Part shown: piece after piece, positions 1-11,172 of the stretch
How positions within the stretch are numbered: the first letter of the stretch is position 1
Layout of the letters: every line of letters begins with the position of its first letter
Assembly: GCF_020509005.1 (NCBI RefSeq)
Contig: NC_063012.1
Location: forward strand, 3,224,001-3,288,000
Direction: 5' to 3'
Length of the DNA stretch: 64,000 nt
Source: Fulvia fulva
Lineage: Eukaryota > Ascomycota > Dothideomycetes > Mycosphaerellales > Mycosphaerellaceae
Program-made: the position numbers and the translations under genes
The notes under the pieces: model-generated
The model's database searches: none
The model's input: only the letters and a program-made list of their open reading frames with translations
Told to the model about the DNA's origin: nothing

Positions 1-353
1 TCTACTAATAGAATTCGTATTTATTAATATCTACGGTCAACCCGGTATCGCGTAGTTTTATTAAAACCTTCGTTACGTACTCGATATACTCTTCGAGTAT
101 ATCGCTAAAAATTAGTATATTATCTAGGTATACCGACACGAAGTCGTTAAGGTATTCCTATAGTATACTATTAATATATAACTGAAACGATACCGGGCCT
201 TTATATAGACTAAACGGTAAGACTAGACATTCGTATACTCCGTACCGCGTAGCGAACGCTATTAGCTATTTATGCCCCTCGGCAATACGAAGCTTATTAA
301 AGGCTACGACGATATCTAGCTTCGTAAAGTACTTCTTACTATATATCCTATTA
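1..353 (-). pseudogene. Ty3/gypsy G1 reverse transcriptase fragment (RIPed)
   Basis: Minus-strand remnant of a gypsy reverse transcriptase. Reading the reverse strand around 105-145 gives a YLDN-ILIFS block, the equivalent of the YLDD catalytic box of gypsy RT, with the second Asp changed to Asn. Upstream in the minus sense, weak FGL-type RT motifs remain. CpA and TpG are almost absent and the frame is stopped repeatedly, as expected from RIP. The element continues left out of the window and resumes at 3339 after LINE copy A. The same segment is present in G2 around 32,100-32,520, which supports the assignment. It is not functional. Confidence 0.85.
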
Positions 354-476
354 CTTTTACTCCGGGCTAACCTCTCGAAACGAGGCTATACGGTAGTGCT
401 AGATAAGTAGGAAAGCGCGGTTAAGACTTATTACCTTATCTCGTAGCTAGCTTACTAAATACGATTCCTTCCTTAC
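354..476 (+). other. 3' fragment of the constant (WEIRD-like) module
   Basis: This matches the last 123 bp of the module at 37780-38858, ending in the same CGATTCCTTCCTTRC sequence. The fragment starts exactly at the target duplication, so the module itself was 5'-truncated during integration. This fits one cDNA copied first from LINE RNA, then from the module RNA, and not completed. Confidence 0.85.
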
Positions 477-3150
477 TAAACGACGCTAGGGGTGAAGGCG
501 ATAGAGGAGCTAGTAAGCGAACCACGCCGTAACTAGAAGAAGGTACGCTAGGACGACATAAGAGGCTTCCTAATAGCGAACCTACTATAGTATAGAGAAC
601 TCGAGACGATAGCTTAGCTAGATCAAGTAGCGGAACAGATTACCTCGGTTATATAGTAAGTAGCGGAACAATATACGCCGTTACTCCGGCCCTTAATATA
701 GTAGAAGGCCTTCTAGACCCCTAAATACTCTACGAAGGTAAAGGAGGCTAGAAGGGCAAGGCGATAGTAGACGAAGGAGCATACCTAAGAGACGTAGGAG
801 CAATACTATCGCGCGACATAAGAGAAGAAGGCATAGATAAGACGCGACAAGCTATAGGACTAGAGAGCGACGATCGGGCTCGTTATAGAAAACCCGGAAC
901 AGATATAGAGACTTACTAAATAGGTACGACTACCTAAAGAGTAGCAAACCCCTCACTTCCCCCTAATCGTAGACCGCGAAGGGATTGCCTAGGCTACGCC
1001 CCGGGGCAAGGCAAAAGTATTAGCCGACTATTTCTTTTCGACGTAAGTAGAGGTAGACCTTACGGATATTGACCCGAGTAAATACCCGGAACCCCTAGAC
1101 ATAGATTAGGCGGTTAGCTCTAATATAGTAATAGGAGTTATAAGTAAGCTAAAAGGACGGAAAGCCCTAGGCCTAGATAGGATACTAAACATACTACTAA
1201 AAGAGTATAGAGAAGAGATCGCGCCGAGCCTAGTAAACCTGTTTACCGCGTGCCTACGGCTAGGGCATCACCCGAAGCCGTATAGAGAGTCTATAACAGT
1301 AGTACTACGTAAGCTATAGAAGGAGGACTATACTTAGCCCAAGTCGTATAGACTAATCGTTCTTCTAAACACGATAGGGAAGGTCCTAGAAAAGATAGTA
1401 GCCTAGAGACTTACGTAGCTAGCCGAGGACAACCACGTACTCCTAGTAACATAGATAGGGGGAAGAAGCTAGCAATCGATACTAATAGTAATAGAGCTAA
1501 TTACGGAGCAAATTCAGACCCTCTAGTACTACGGTAGGAACCGAGCGGCGTCCTTACTATCCCTCGACATCGTAGGAGCCTTCGACAACGTCTTATACTA
1601 AAGGCTAATATATATCCTATAGCAGAAAGGCATCCCCTAGTAGGCAACGACGTTTGTCTACTCCTTTCTCTAGGAAGGGACGACATACCTAGTCCTAGGA
1701 AGGTACACGTCCGACCCGGTAAAGGTAGAGACTAGAATACCTTAGGGATCTACTCTCTCCCCTATTCTGTTTCTAATATTTATGTCTGATCTAATCCCCC
1801 TACTCACCTCTCCGTAAACCTTAGTATCGGGATTTATAGACAACATAAACATTCTAGCCTAGTTAGACTCGACGGAGGAGAGCTATCGCCTCCTTAAAGA
1901 TAGGCACAAGAAATACGAGGAGTAGGTAAGGAAGTATAGTACCCGGTTCGCCCCTAGTAAGTACTAGCTTATACACTTTAGTAGAGCGAGAACATACTAT
2001 AATATAAAGGCGGCGGTAAGGATCTAAGGCTACGAGATTAAGCTATTAGCGGAGCTACGAGTACTAGGGATCTAGCTCGGCCTAAAGCTAAGCTAGAACG
2101 TATAGATTAAGAAAGCCTAGAGTCGAGCATAAGTTAACAAAGCCTCGATAAAGAGACTTACGGTATCTATATAGGGAGTAACATTCGATAAGGCAAGAGT
2201 AATGTATAAGGCGATCGTTAGACTAGCTATACTATACGGGGTATAGATTTGGAGAACAGGAGGCGTAGGCAAGCCGATCCCGAAACGGATAGAGCAACCC
2301 CTAAACAGGATATAGGTAGGTAACCTACGTAGGGTACTAGGCGTATATAAGACAACGTTAACAAGTACGGTAGAAATAGAGACAGGAACACTACTAATCG
2401 GCTAGTATATCCGGGGAATAAGAATTTAATACGCGGTAAGGACGATAGGTTACCTAGTACAAACTACGATCTAGGAGGCAAAGAATAAGATAGAAAGCTA
2501 CTACCGGAGAGGGGCCGGACATAGGACAAGCCAAAAAGAGGATGACCTTACTACCTTTACGGCTATATAGAAAAGCACCGATTAGCTAGTACGAAAAGAG
2601 GAGGAGCGTAGGACTCGCTAGGCCGGCGGGAGTAAGGCTAAGACCTAAAGCCTAGCGGAATAGATAGCGAGCTACCTATTAGAGCAGGACTAGAAAAAGA
2701 AGCCCCCTAAGACAATAGGCCCGATAGCGCTCCGAGCCTTCTAGAGACACAATTACTAGCTATATAGGGACCTGACAAGGGCCGAGGTAAGCATAGCGAT
2801 CCAAATCAGGTCCGAACATATTAGGTTAAGGGCCTACCTATTTAGAAGACGCGTACTAGACATCTATAGCCTAGCCTACTAGTGTAGCTACCTATCGCAA
2901 AACCTAGAACATATACTACTACGATGCCCGTAGTAGGCGAGAGGTAGGGGAAATTGGAGGCACTAAGCGGGAAGGAGAGACTATAAGTCAATCATTAGGG
3001 ACAAAGGCAATATTCGCCGAATCTCTCGGTAGATACTATAGTAGGGATACCTCTAGTAGTTTAGCCTCGCTAGCGAGACGGAGGAGTAGATAGACAAGAG
3101 GCGGAAGCTAGGGGGTGGCAGATAGGGTAGTCATTAGGGCAGGCCTATAA
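477..3150 (+). pseudogene. LINE ORF2 remnant (copy A), RT and C-terminal domain
   Basis: A RIP-inactivated ORF2 lacking the endonuclease. Recognisable translated remains are KGRKALGLD (about 1150-1185, RT box 1), a SYR-type box near 1345, LDIVGAFDN (about 1563-1590), GSTLSPILF (about 1748-1775), SGFIDN-INIL (about 1830-1855, the VDD box) and the C-terminal CxC-H-C region near 2880-2930. Stops are mostly TAG at former TGG or CAG codons. Copy B belongs to the same subfamily, as the shared 3' UTR shows. Confidence 0.85.
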
Positions 3151-3217
3151 TACTAGCGTACCCCTAATAAGGGAAAATTAAGACAATAACTAGGAGGAAA
3201 AGATAGGCGGGAAGGAG

Positions 3218-3247
3218 GAGGGGTTTTCACTAACACGGTTTCCCCTC
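3218..3247 (+). other. LINE 3' UTR hairpin (copy A)
   Basis: GAGGGG at 3218-3223 can pair with CCCCTC at 3242-3247 around a loop with a TTTTCAC core. Equivalent hairpins, with changed but still pairing stems, sit at the same place in the other LINE subfamilies (see findings). A role in recognition of the RNA by the reverse transcriptase is inferred. Confidence 0.55.
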
Positions 3248-3338
3248 TATATATACGAAAACAAGATAGTATAGCTATATAGGCCAAAGGGCACTATAAT
3301 AGCTTAATGAAATATCTATCTATCTATATATCCTATTA

Positions 3339-6300
3339 AGGGTGACCTAGATTAAAGGTATAGGGTACCTGTTCTTAATAGTTATTATATTTAGCCCTCG
3401 ATAGTTAATATATACTCGGAGTCCTCCTCCTAGCTTACGTACTACTAGAATAGGAGCTAGGGACTAGCTTATCTTCTAACTAGCCTTACGGACTTTCCCT
3501 TTACTCTCCTACTTAGTGACCTATTTCTTGACTACTTTATTCTCTTACGGTACAAGCCTATAGGGTTTGCGGTAAGGAGGCTCTTATAGGCCGTCGGGCT
3601 TAATATAGATTTTATAGTCAATCTCCGGCCTATAAGGCGGGAGCCCTTTATAGTCTTTAGCTAAAAACGCGTCCGTAATATAATAGTACTCGGGCGGAAG
3701 CTTCTTCTTCGGGTTGTAGTTAAATTGCTTGTTTAGGAACTAATTAAGGTCGTTAGCTAACATTACGCTTAGCTTTAACTCGCCGTTACTATCCGTTCCG
3801 CTAGACTCGTTACTAGTAGGTAGAATATAGAAGTACTCGGCCCTAGGCCGGTACGTATATATCTCCTAAGCGTAACGACTGACGCCTTAATAGTCTACTT
3901 TCTTATCGTCGTCTATATATAAGGACGAGACGTTCAACTCCGCCCCTCCTACCGTAAATCCTAGCGACTCCCCGGTAAAGGGCTCTAGTCCGTATTTCGT
4001 ACGTTACGGGTATTAGTAGTTTAGGGACTAAGCTATTATCGAAGTCTTCCTACGAAGATAGTGACTAAAGTAGTAGTCTAATCTAAGGGCTACTTCGCCG
4101 GTTTCCTAGAAGATATTAGGGTTATACTAGCTTAACTAAGGTAGGCTAAGGACGATCTCGTATTCGAGGTCGGTTACGTAGTATATTATTTACTCGTAAT
4201 AATGACCGCCGATAATAACGTCGACTAAGGCTACGTGTGTAATACGCCTAATACTCGCCTTCCTATCGCCTAGTATTAAGTTCTTGCTCTAAACCAGGGG
4301 TATTAGAGAGATGTTAAATTTACGTATATATTTCTAATCGAGAAAGAGAGAGGTTGAAGTAGAATCTAGTAGGCCTCGTACCTTTCTATTTTATATTATT
4401 ATAGGTAGTACTATATAAGGGTATATATCCGGTAACTATAGTTCTAATATATAGGCCGATATCTTACTTCTCCGCTATAGTCCGTCTCTTATATTCTATA
4501 CCTCTCGATCTTATACTCTTTCTAATTCTTATTCTAACTACTATCTACTATACTTAGGTAGTAGCCCCGGCATTTCCCTACTCGGTAGTAAGGGCGCTTA
4601 AGTTCGGAGTCGCGTTACGTAGTCGAGGTAGACGGTAGTCGCCGTCGTAGCTATATATCTCGTACTCGGGGTTACTAGTAATATATAGTCCGGTACAGTA
4701 ACGGAAGTACTTACCCTACTTCTTTAGATCTTCGCGACCCTCGCGGTTAAGCGGTAGTAGATTCTAAAGGTATACTAGCAAGTCTTCCTTCTTCTTAATG
4801 CCTAAGTACTATAGTAGGCGCTATACGATCGCGCCGGTTGCGCTAGCTACGGTAGCTATAGTAGTTATTACGTTACTAGTAGGGCCTAGGTTCTAGTTAC
4901 CTCCTCCGCCGCTACTACGAGGGCGGTTATTGTCCTACTAAGAGTATAGCTACTCGGTCTCGTAGAAGGTCTCGTCTAACTCGGTATACTCCTTAATAAT
5001 ATCCTATATACTATTTAGGCGACGGTTAACCTCTCGGTCGTCGAATGTCTTAACGAAGTACTTACGGTTTAGGCGGTTACGGAAAAGTATTAGCTCGGTA
5101 TTATCCCCCTAGTCTATCTAGGTACGTAACTTTAAGTAACGTACGAAGAATACAACAAAGGATTCCTTCTACTACTACTTATAGGTTATAATATCGACTA
5201 TAGCCTTTATAGCTTCGTTCCGGGTACCGTACTATCGAGTTATCTAGTCTAGTAGCTCCTCGCCGGTACTAAACTCGTTATATAACTAATGTCCTAGGAT
5301 AGGGATACGTAGCTTAATAGTAGTCTAGACTTTACTATTAGTCTATCTATATAGGAAGCGGAGGGCATCCTACTCGGTACGGAAGGTCGCTACTATAAGC
5401 TTTAGTAGGATACTCGTATACTAACTATCGAAAGATAGGTCGGTATCGTTCTTAAACTTCTTAGGATCTAGTACTCCCTTACCGATCTCTATACTACGCT
5501 CTAAGGTACGGTCGATATTAATAAGACGCTCGGCGAGGTCTACTAGCGGTATCTATATACGATTAGTACGCCCTCCTCTAGTACGTACCGTCTCTTAGCG
5601 CTCGTTACGGCGGCGATTATCGCGGCCTCGATCCTTGTCCTTATCGCTACGGCCTAGGACGTTATTATTATCGTTATCTCTACTACTACCCCTACCGCCC
5701 CCGGTAGCGGCTTTACGATATATACGCTAAAGCTTCTCGAGGGAGGTCTCTCGCGGGTAAGAGCGCGAGCGTAACGGACTACGGCCTCGACGCCTATTAC
5801 CGTTAGTAGTATTGTCCTCTATAGCTTAGAGTCGAGTCTTTAAGTTATTAATCTTCTTCTATAACGCCTAGTTTATACTCTTAGTATCTTATACCTTCTT
5901 CTTAGCCTCTTATACCTTCTTCTTCTCCTTTTCGCTAAGATCGTAAAATTGCTTATATAGATTATTAGCTTACTTATACTTATCCTAGACCTCCTTTATC
6001 TTAGCTAGGTCTAGTATATTCTTAAGATCCTATACTATCTTCTATAATACGGACTTCTCGGTTCTAAGTATCTAATAGATACGGTCGTATTCGGCGTAGA
6101 GGTTACGGTACTAGTCGTTCTAGAGGTCGTTTATACGTTATAAGACGTCGACTTACTCGGTAGCGGTCTAAGCGGTATTAAATCCTCGTAGGATAAAGTC
6201 GTATAAAGTCTTAGGATAGTCTCGGACTAACTCGGCGAGGTCGTTCGCGTCGACGTTCTAGAAGTTACTAGCGGCAATATGTTCGGCTTCGTCGAGGGAG

Positions 6301-6540
6301 TAGTAAATAGGTAGTATGTCGTTGCTACCCTCTTCCTAGTACTCCTTTAGCTCGTAGAGTTCTATAAAGTTAATAGCGCCTCTCTATTCCCTATCGAGTA
6401 CCTTCTCCTATACTATATCTAACTCCTACTAAAGAGCGACGCCGGTGTTAATTATAATACGCCGGTCGTTATCTTAAGTCTAGGACTATAGAAAAGATAA
6501 GAGATCTAGGAAAAGAGATATACGCTTACCTAAGGGCTTT
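3339..6540 (-). pseudogene. Ty3/gypsy G1 gag-pol, 5' part (RIPed)
   Basis: Continuation of G1 after LINE copy A. By alignment to the complete sister G2, 3339-4000 is the N-terminal RT and linker, about 4060-4330 the protease region, and about 4450-6500 gag with charged, coiled-coil-like remnants (5,800-6,200). No intact frame remains and CpA and TpG are almost completely lost; for example 4861-4920 contains none. Domain limits inside gag and protease are inferred from element order, not from clear motifs. Confidence 0.75.
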
Positions 6541-6787
6541 ACCGGTAGTAGTATACCGTTCTAGGTCTATAAGTCCTACTAACTCGTTATAGTATCGGTA
6601 TTAACGCGACCTATCGCTATCGCTAAGGTCTTCGCGGCGTTAACTTCTCTAGGTATCTACGTACTCGGCGCCTTACCGTATTCTACTATACGCTCGTAGT
6701 CGCGTATTCTTTAGTTCTATAAGTCTATTCCTATTATTACGCGTCCCTTACCTAAATCCGTAATCTAGGTAGGGTAGTAGAATAAAC
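6541..6787 (-). other. G1 5' leader and primer-binding region
   Basis: Sequence between gag and the 5' LTR. The stretch next to the LTR (about 6760-6787) is nearly identical to that beside the right LTR of G2 (35960-35994), as expected for a primer-binding site. The primer tRNA could not be identified because RIP has altered the bases. Confidence 0.5.
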
Positions 6788-6971
6788 TATAAGGGCGCGC
6801 GTACTATAGGGTCCGAGAGAGATAGTTATTATTCTACGAAGCTATAAAAGAGGAGCGCGAGGCGCGGCGAAGTTATATAGTTATACTAAGCCGCGCTAAC
6901 CCGATACGGAAGGTCCGCGGAATAGCCGGGCCGACGCTTCGGTAGTAAAGGGTCGCGGGTAGCCCGTAATA
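6788..6971 (-). repeat. G1 5' LTR, 184 bp
   Basis: Same length and nearly the same sequence as the two G2 LTRs (28963-29146 and 35995-36178). On the plus strand it begins TATAAGGG and ends CCGTAATA, which before RIP would be the TG...CA inverted termini. The partner LTR lies left of the window. Confidence 0.9.
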
Positions 6972-7069
6972 CGGGCAAAGATATATATAGATAGATAGAT
7001 GATTCATTTACTAGTTATGGTGCCCTCCGGCCTATACGGGTTTATGTCTATATATGTTACTACATAAGG

Positions 7070-7130
7070 TAGGAAACCTATTCCTAGGTAAAAACCTCCT
7101 CTCCTTCTCTAATAGCTTCCTTACTATAAG
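7070..7130 (-). other. LINE 3' UTR hairpin (copy E)
   Basis: On the minus strand AGGAGG followed by a T-rich loop and then CCTACCT gives the same 3' UTR hairpin as in copies A and C and in L1. It lies between the ORF2 stop and the tetranucleotide tail. Confidence 0.45.
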
Positions 7131-7184
7131 TTCTCAGTTTTCCTTCTATTAGGGTGCACTAGTGTCATGGTGGTTAGCCTCTGA

Positions 7185-8561
7185 CTACCTTGTCTGCAAC
7201 CCTGGAGTTGTCCCCCTCTTCCTGCTCTCCTCCTCCTTCTTTCTCTCCTCAATCCATCTCTCTGTTTCCCTAGTAAGAGAGAACTGCTCCAAAAATCCTT
7301 GGTGGATGATCCACCTTGTAATTCTCTGGAGGTCTCCCTGATTGCTGATCATGGCTTGGAAGTTTCTGTTCCTTGCCCTTGCCCTCCATTCACCTCTCCC
7401 TGTACTCCATTCTTTGCAAACCAGAAGTCTATGTTCGACATTCTGGGACAGGTAGCCGCATGGGCAACTCTTGTCTTCGATACCTGGGACTTTTCTCTGA
7501 TGCAGGTATGCCCTGACTCCGATGTGTTCAGAGCGGATTTGTATTGCTATGCTTGCTTCTGACCTGGTCAGGTCTGAGTACAGTAGGTAGTTGTGGCTAC
7601 CAAACTGTTGGAGTGCCTTTGGGGTTCCTGGCCTCTGTGGGGTTCTTGTCCATTCAGTCTTCCAGAGGAGTCCTGCCATCCTTTCAGCTAGAGACTGTTG
7701 CTTCTTCCCTTGGCTGGCTGCTGATCCTCTCCCTTGAGCCCTTCTGTCCTGTTCCTGCTGGGCTAGGTGCAGCTGTTCTGTTAGTTCTTTGAACTTCTGC
7801 AGGTCCTGCTGCTTCTGTGGGGCTGGATTGGGTCTTGCTTGTCTGTGCCTTCTTGTGCACTGGCTCCTGATTTTGTTGACTGCCTTCTGGATTACTAGCT
7901 GGGCTGGGTATGTAGACGTCTTTCCCGCATACTGGTATCTCAACCCTTGAAGGTAGAGCTTGGCTGGTGGGGAGCTAGACTCCATTTCGACCACTCTTGT
8001 TGGAGTTGACTTGTATGCTCCAAGCACCTTTTTCAGACAGGAGGCTTGGGCTCTGCTGATAGGATCTGCAATTCTCTTTGGGATCTTGTCTTGGGCTGAC
8101 CAGATCTGGGCTCCATATAGCATGGCTGGCTTCACAATGGCCTTATACATAACCTTTGCTTTCGCAAATGTGGCTCCCCATGTGGAGGCTGTAAGCCTAT
8201 CAATTGATTGCCTGTTGTTGTCTGCTCTTGCCTGTGCTTTCTTGACCTGTGGTCCCCAGCTGAGCTTTGGATCCAGCCATATTCCTAGCACCCTTAATTC
8301 ACTTAAGGGTTCTGTTGTGTGTCCCTGAATGGTGATTGGGGCTTGCATATTGTGTCTGTTTCTGGCTCTACTGAAGTGGATGAGTTGATACTTCTCTGGG
8401 GCAAATCTGGCTCCATGTTTCCTGGCCCATTCCTCACATTCCTTGTGTTTCTTCTGCAAGATTCTGCAGTTCTCTTCTGTGCTGTCTGACCAGGCTAGGA
8501 TGTTTGTGTCATCCACAAACCCTGAGGTTGATGTGTTCCTAGAGTTTAGCTTTGCTGGCAG
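7185..8561 (-). pseudogene. LINE ORF2 C-terminal half, open but 5'-truncated
   Basis: Open frame of about 458 codons on the minus strand, running from the truncation point at 8561 to a stop at 7185. It begins just before the SGFVDD catalytic box of the reverse transcriptase and continues through the thumb and connection region (WGATFAKAKVMYKAIVKPAM type) to the C-terminal zinc-like motif CPCGYLSQNVEH...C and a basic end. Endonuclease and the upstream RT boxes are missing, so it cannot be an active enzyme. No ATG exists at the truncation; an apparent start at 8516 is a GTG. It is closely related to LINE copy C and L1. No RIP stops are present. Confidence 0.9.
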
Positions 8562-8573
8562 AGATATATATAG

Positions 8574-8723
8574 TTACGCGAGCTATCTAAGAGAGCGCGA
8601 GAAGCGCGAGAAGATAAAGTCGCGCAAATTGAGCTAGCGGATACTAGCGGCCGCTAGCGCGCGGGCGTACGGCCGACGATACTATATTACGAGGTAGTTC
8701 GTAAAAAGGGCTGTCTCGTAATA
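8574..8723 (-). repeat. Fragment of a further LTR (G0)
   Basis: A RIPed, CpG-rich 150-bp sequence between LINE E and the start of LINE L0 homology. In the minus sense it starts TATTACGAGACAG, which before RIP would be TGTTACG, the same start as the LTRs of G2, G3 and G4. It ends exactly where L0 homology begins at 8724. I infer that it is the edge of an LTR element into which G1 and LINE E were inserted. The perfect palindrome CTAGCGGCCGCTAG lies at 8644-8657. The partner LTR is not in the window. Confidence 0.5.
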
Positions 8724-10093
8724 TTAGCCTATACGATTTAGGCTAGGTATAGTCCTCCTTCTATAGCTTACGTAGTACTACTATTATAGACTCTCTATAC
8801 GGCTTCTAGTAATATTCTAGTCGTAGGTACGCGGTAAATAGGTTTATAAGGCTCGGCGCGACCTCTTCTCTATACTCTTTTAGTAGTAGGTTTAGTATCC
8901 TATCTAGGCCTAGGGCTTTTTGTCCTTTTAGCTTATATATAACTCCTATTACTATATTAGAGCTAACCGCCTAATCTATATCTAGGGGTTCCGGGTATAT
9001 ACTCGGGTCGATATCCGTAAGGTCTACCTCTACTTACGTTAAAAAGAAATAGTTGGCTAATACTTTTGCCTTGCCCTAGGACGTAGTCTAGGCAATCCCT
9101 TCGCGGTCTACGATTAGAGGGAAGTAAGGGGTTCGTTACTCTTTAGGTAGTCGTGCCTATTTAGCTAGTCTCTATATCTATTCCGGGCTTTCTATAACGA
9201 GCCCGATCGTCGCTCTCTAGTCCTATAGCTTATCGCGTCTTATCTATACCTTCTTCTCTTATATCGCGCGATAGTATTACTTCTACGTCTCTTAGGTATA
9301 TTTCTTTGTCTACTATCGGCTTATCCTTCTAGCCTCCTTTACCTTCGTAGAGTATTTAGGGGTCTAGAAGGCCTTCTACTATATTAAGGGCCGGAGTAAC
9401 GGCGTATATTGTTCCGCTACTTACTATATAACCGAGGTAATCTGTTCCGCTACTTGATCTAGCTAAGCTATCGTCTCGAGTTCCCTATACTACGGTAGGT
9501 TTGCTATTAGAAAGTCTCTTATATCGTTCTAGCGTACCTTCTTCTAGTTACGGCGTAGTTTACTTACTAGCTCCTCTATCGCCTTTACCCCTAGCGTCGT
9601 TTCAATAGAGATATAGTCTAAGGAGGCCTCTAGCGCGTAGTTCGGTCGGTATTAGACTAGTCTCTCTTTAAGTTCTCGTAATAGAAAGTATAGGTCGATT
9701 ATACTTATACTTATACGGGCCTTCTACGTCTCTATTCCCTTTAGTATTACTAAGGCTCTTCCGTAGCGTACAGTTTTATCTAGTAGCTTTCCCTCTAAAA
9801 ACGCGTACGAGGGAGTAAAGTCGAATCCCTACTATAGGTAGTAGAGGTTAAAGTCGCCGAGGAGTACTTACTTTATATCTTAGCTTAAGGTCCGCTCTAG
9901 GTAGGCGAGGGTTTATAGTTCCCTACTCGTCCGACCCCGCGGTAGCGGGTTATAAACGTTATAGATCTAGATAGAGCCTTATGTCGTATCGATCTAGATT
10001 AATGTTATTTCTCCTAGGTTACCCTATTACGGTAGTATAACCTTCTACGACTTAAGGTCTATAGTCTTACTTATATATATATATATCCTCGGG
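8724..10093 (-). pseudogene. LINE L0 ORF2, RT to post-endonuclease segment (RIPed)
   Basis: Minus-strand relic of the oldest LINE. Reverse-strand reading aligns with LINE copy A from the YR box (near 8730) through KA-LGLD (about 8905-8935) and on toward the endonuclease. Its 3' part is missing, cut off at 8723 by the G0 LTR edge. It resumes at 12951 beyond LINE copy B, whose target duplication is 10080-10093. Confidence 0.8.
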
Positions 10094-11172
10094 GGTCGAC
10101 GACGAGAATTACCTATACGTAGTGTCGGCTACGAACCTCTCGTCTTACTACGAGAGAGCTAAGTATTCTTACGCTAGAGCGTCGTAGGCGCGACGGGCGC
10201 GTAACGTAGGCGAAGCCGCGGCGAATAGAGGACTACTAGTAAAACGGGTATAAAAACTATCCGACGAGCGTATACTCGTATTAGGAGCGAGTTCCTCTTC
10301 TTTCTACGTATAAGAAGGGCGCGGAACCGTAGCCTATACGCTCGATAGGACACCTCTAGTATAAGTACAGAATTTTCACCTCCGGAGACCGTAAACCGAG
10401 CGGGCCGAGCGACGAATATTAGACGAGCGGACTATAGAACAATAACTAAGCGGACTATACGACGGCGTCGAGCGGACTACGAAATAATCTAGTATTTACT
10501 AGCGGGCAATGCGGTAGATAGGTAGACACGCGACGAAGCCTATAAGGGCCTATTAAGTACCCGGTATAGGAACGAGGGTTTTACCTAAGGTACTACCTAT
10601 CCCGCTATATAACGTACCTAGTCTAATATAGTAGATTACGACGAGGAAAAGACGATAGCCTAAGTAAGGAGAAGACGGCTATTAGGACGGGGAAAAGACG
10701 TATAATATAAGTAGATTAGCTCTATAATCGGGGAGGATCGAGGGTAGGGTAATAAGGAACTTTATATTAGTTAGTAGGTAGAAACGTAAGGAGTACGCTA
10801 CCCGGCGTAGTATATGCCCCGAGCAAACCTACGAGGTATAGACGGCTACTTTCTAGAGATAGGCTACGGTAACGCGAAGGGCGTTAAAACCTAGGGCGTA
10901 GTATATACTAGTAGCGACGGCTAATACTATCTATATAGCCCGAGAGGACGGATACGTATATCGGTCAATAGAGAGTACTAAAGGGCTTAGGCCTATAGAG
11001 GTAGATATTGGCTTAAGGAGCAAATAGGGAGGGAGGGCGTAGAGGGAAGCTTTTACTCCGGGCTAACCTCTCGAAACAAGGCTATACGGTAGTACTAGAT
11101 AAGTAGGAAAGCGCGGTTAAGACTTATTACCTTATCTCGTAGCTAGCTTACTAAATACGATTCCTTCCTTAC
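10094..11172 (+). other. Constant (WEIRD-like) module, copy B
   Basis: A 1,079-bp sequence starting GGTCGACGACGAG and ending CGATTCCTTCCTTAC. It is collinear with 37780-38858 and 48868-49946 apart from RIP-type transitions. No convincing coding frame was found. The fused sequence downstream differs in every copy. Confidence 0.9.

Larger units (their letters stand above)
354..3324 (+). mobile_element. LINE copy A: chimeric module fragment plus 5'-truncated Tad1-like LINE
   Basis: Insertion into the RT region of G1. A 14-bp target duplication TATATATCCTATTA lies at 340-353 and 3325-3338. The first 123 bp (354-476) are the 3' end of the 1,079-bp module also present in copies B, C and D. The remainder is LINE ORF2 and 3' UTR ending in an ATCT-type tetranucleotide tail. 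RIP has removed nearly all CpA and TpG. The plus orientation follows from the tail position and from the RT motifs. Confidence 0.9.
6991..8561 (-). mobile_element. LINE copy E, 5'-truncated, not RIPed
   Basis: A minus-strand LINE of 1,571 bp flanked by a 12-bp target duplication AGATATATATAG (6979-6990 and 8562-8573). Its tetranucleotide tail (ATAG repeats on the plus strand) is at the left end. Unlike the flanks, it has normal CpA and TpG content and a long open frame, so it arrived after the last RIP of this block. It lacks the chimeric module found on copies A-D. Confidence 0.92.

Noticed and set aside
7299..8637. Several plus-strand frames of 64-122 aa
   Set aside because: They are shadows of the minus-strand LINE E ORF2, which has clear RT motifs.
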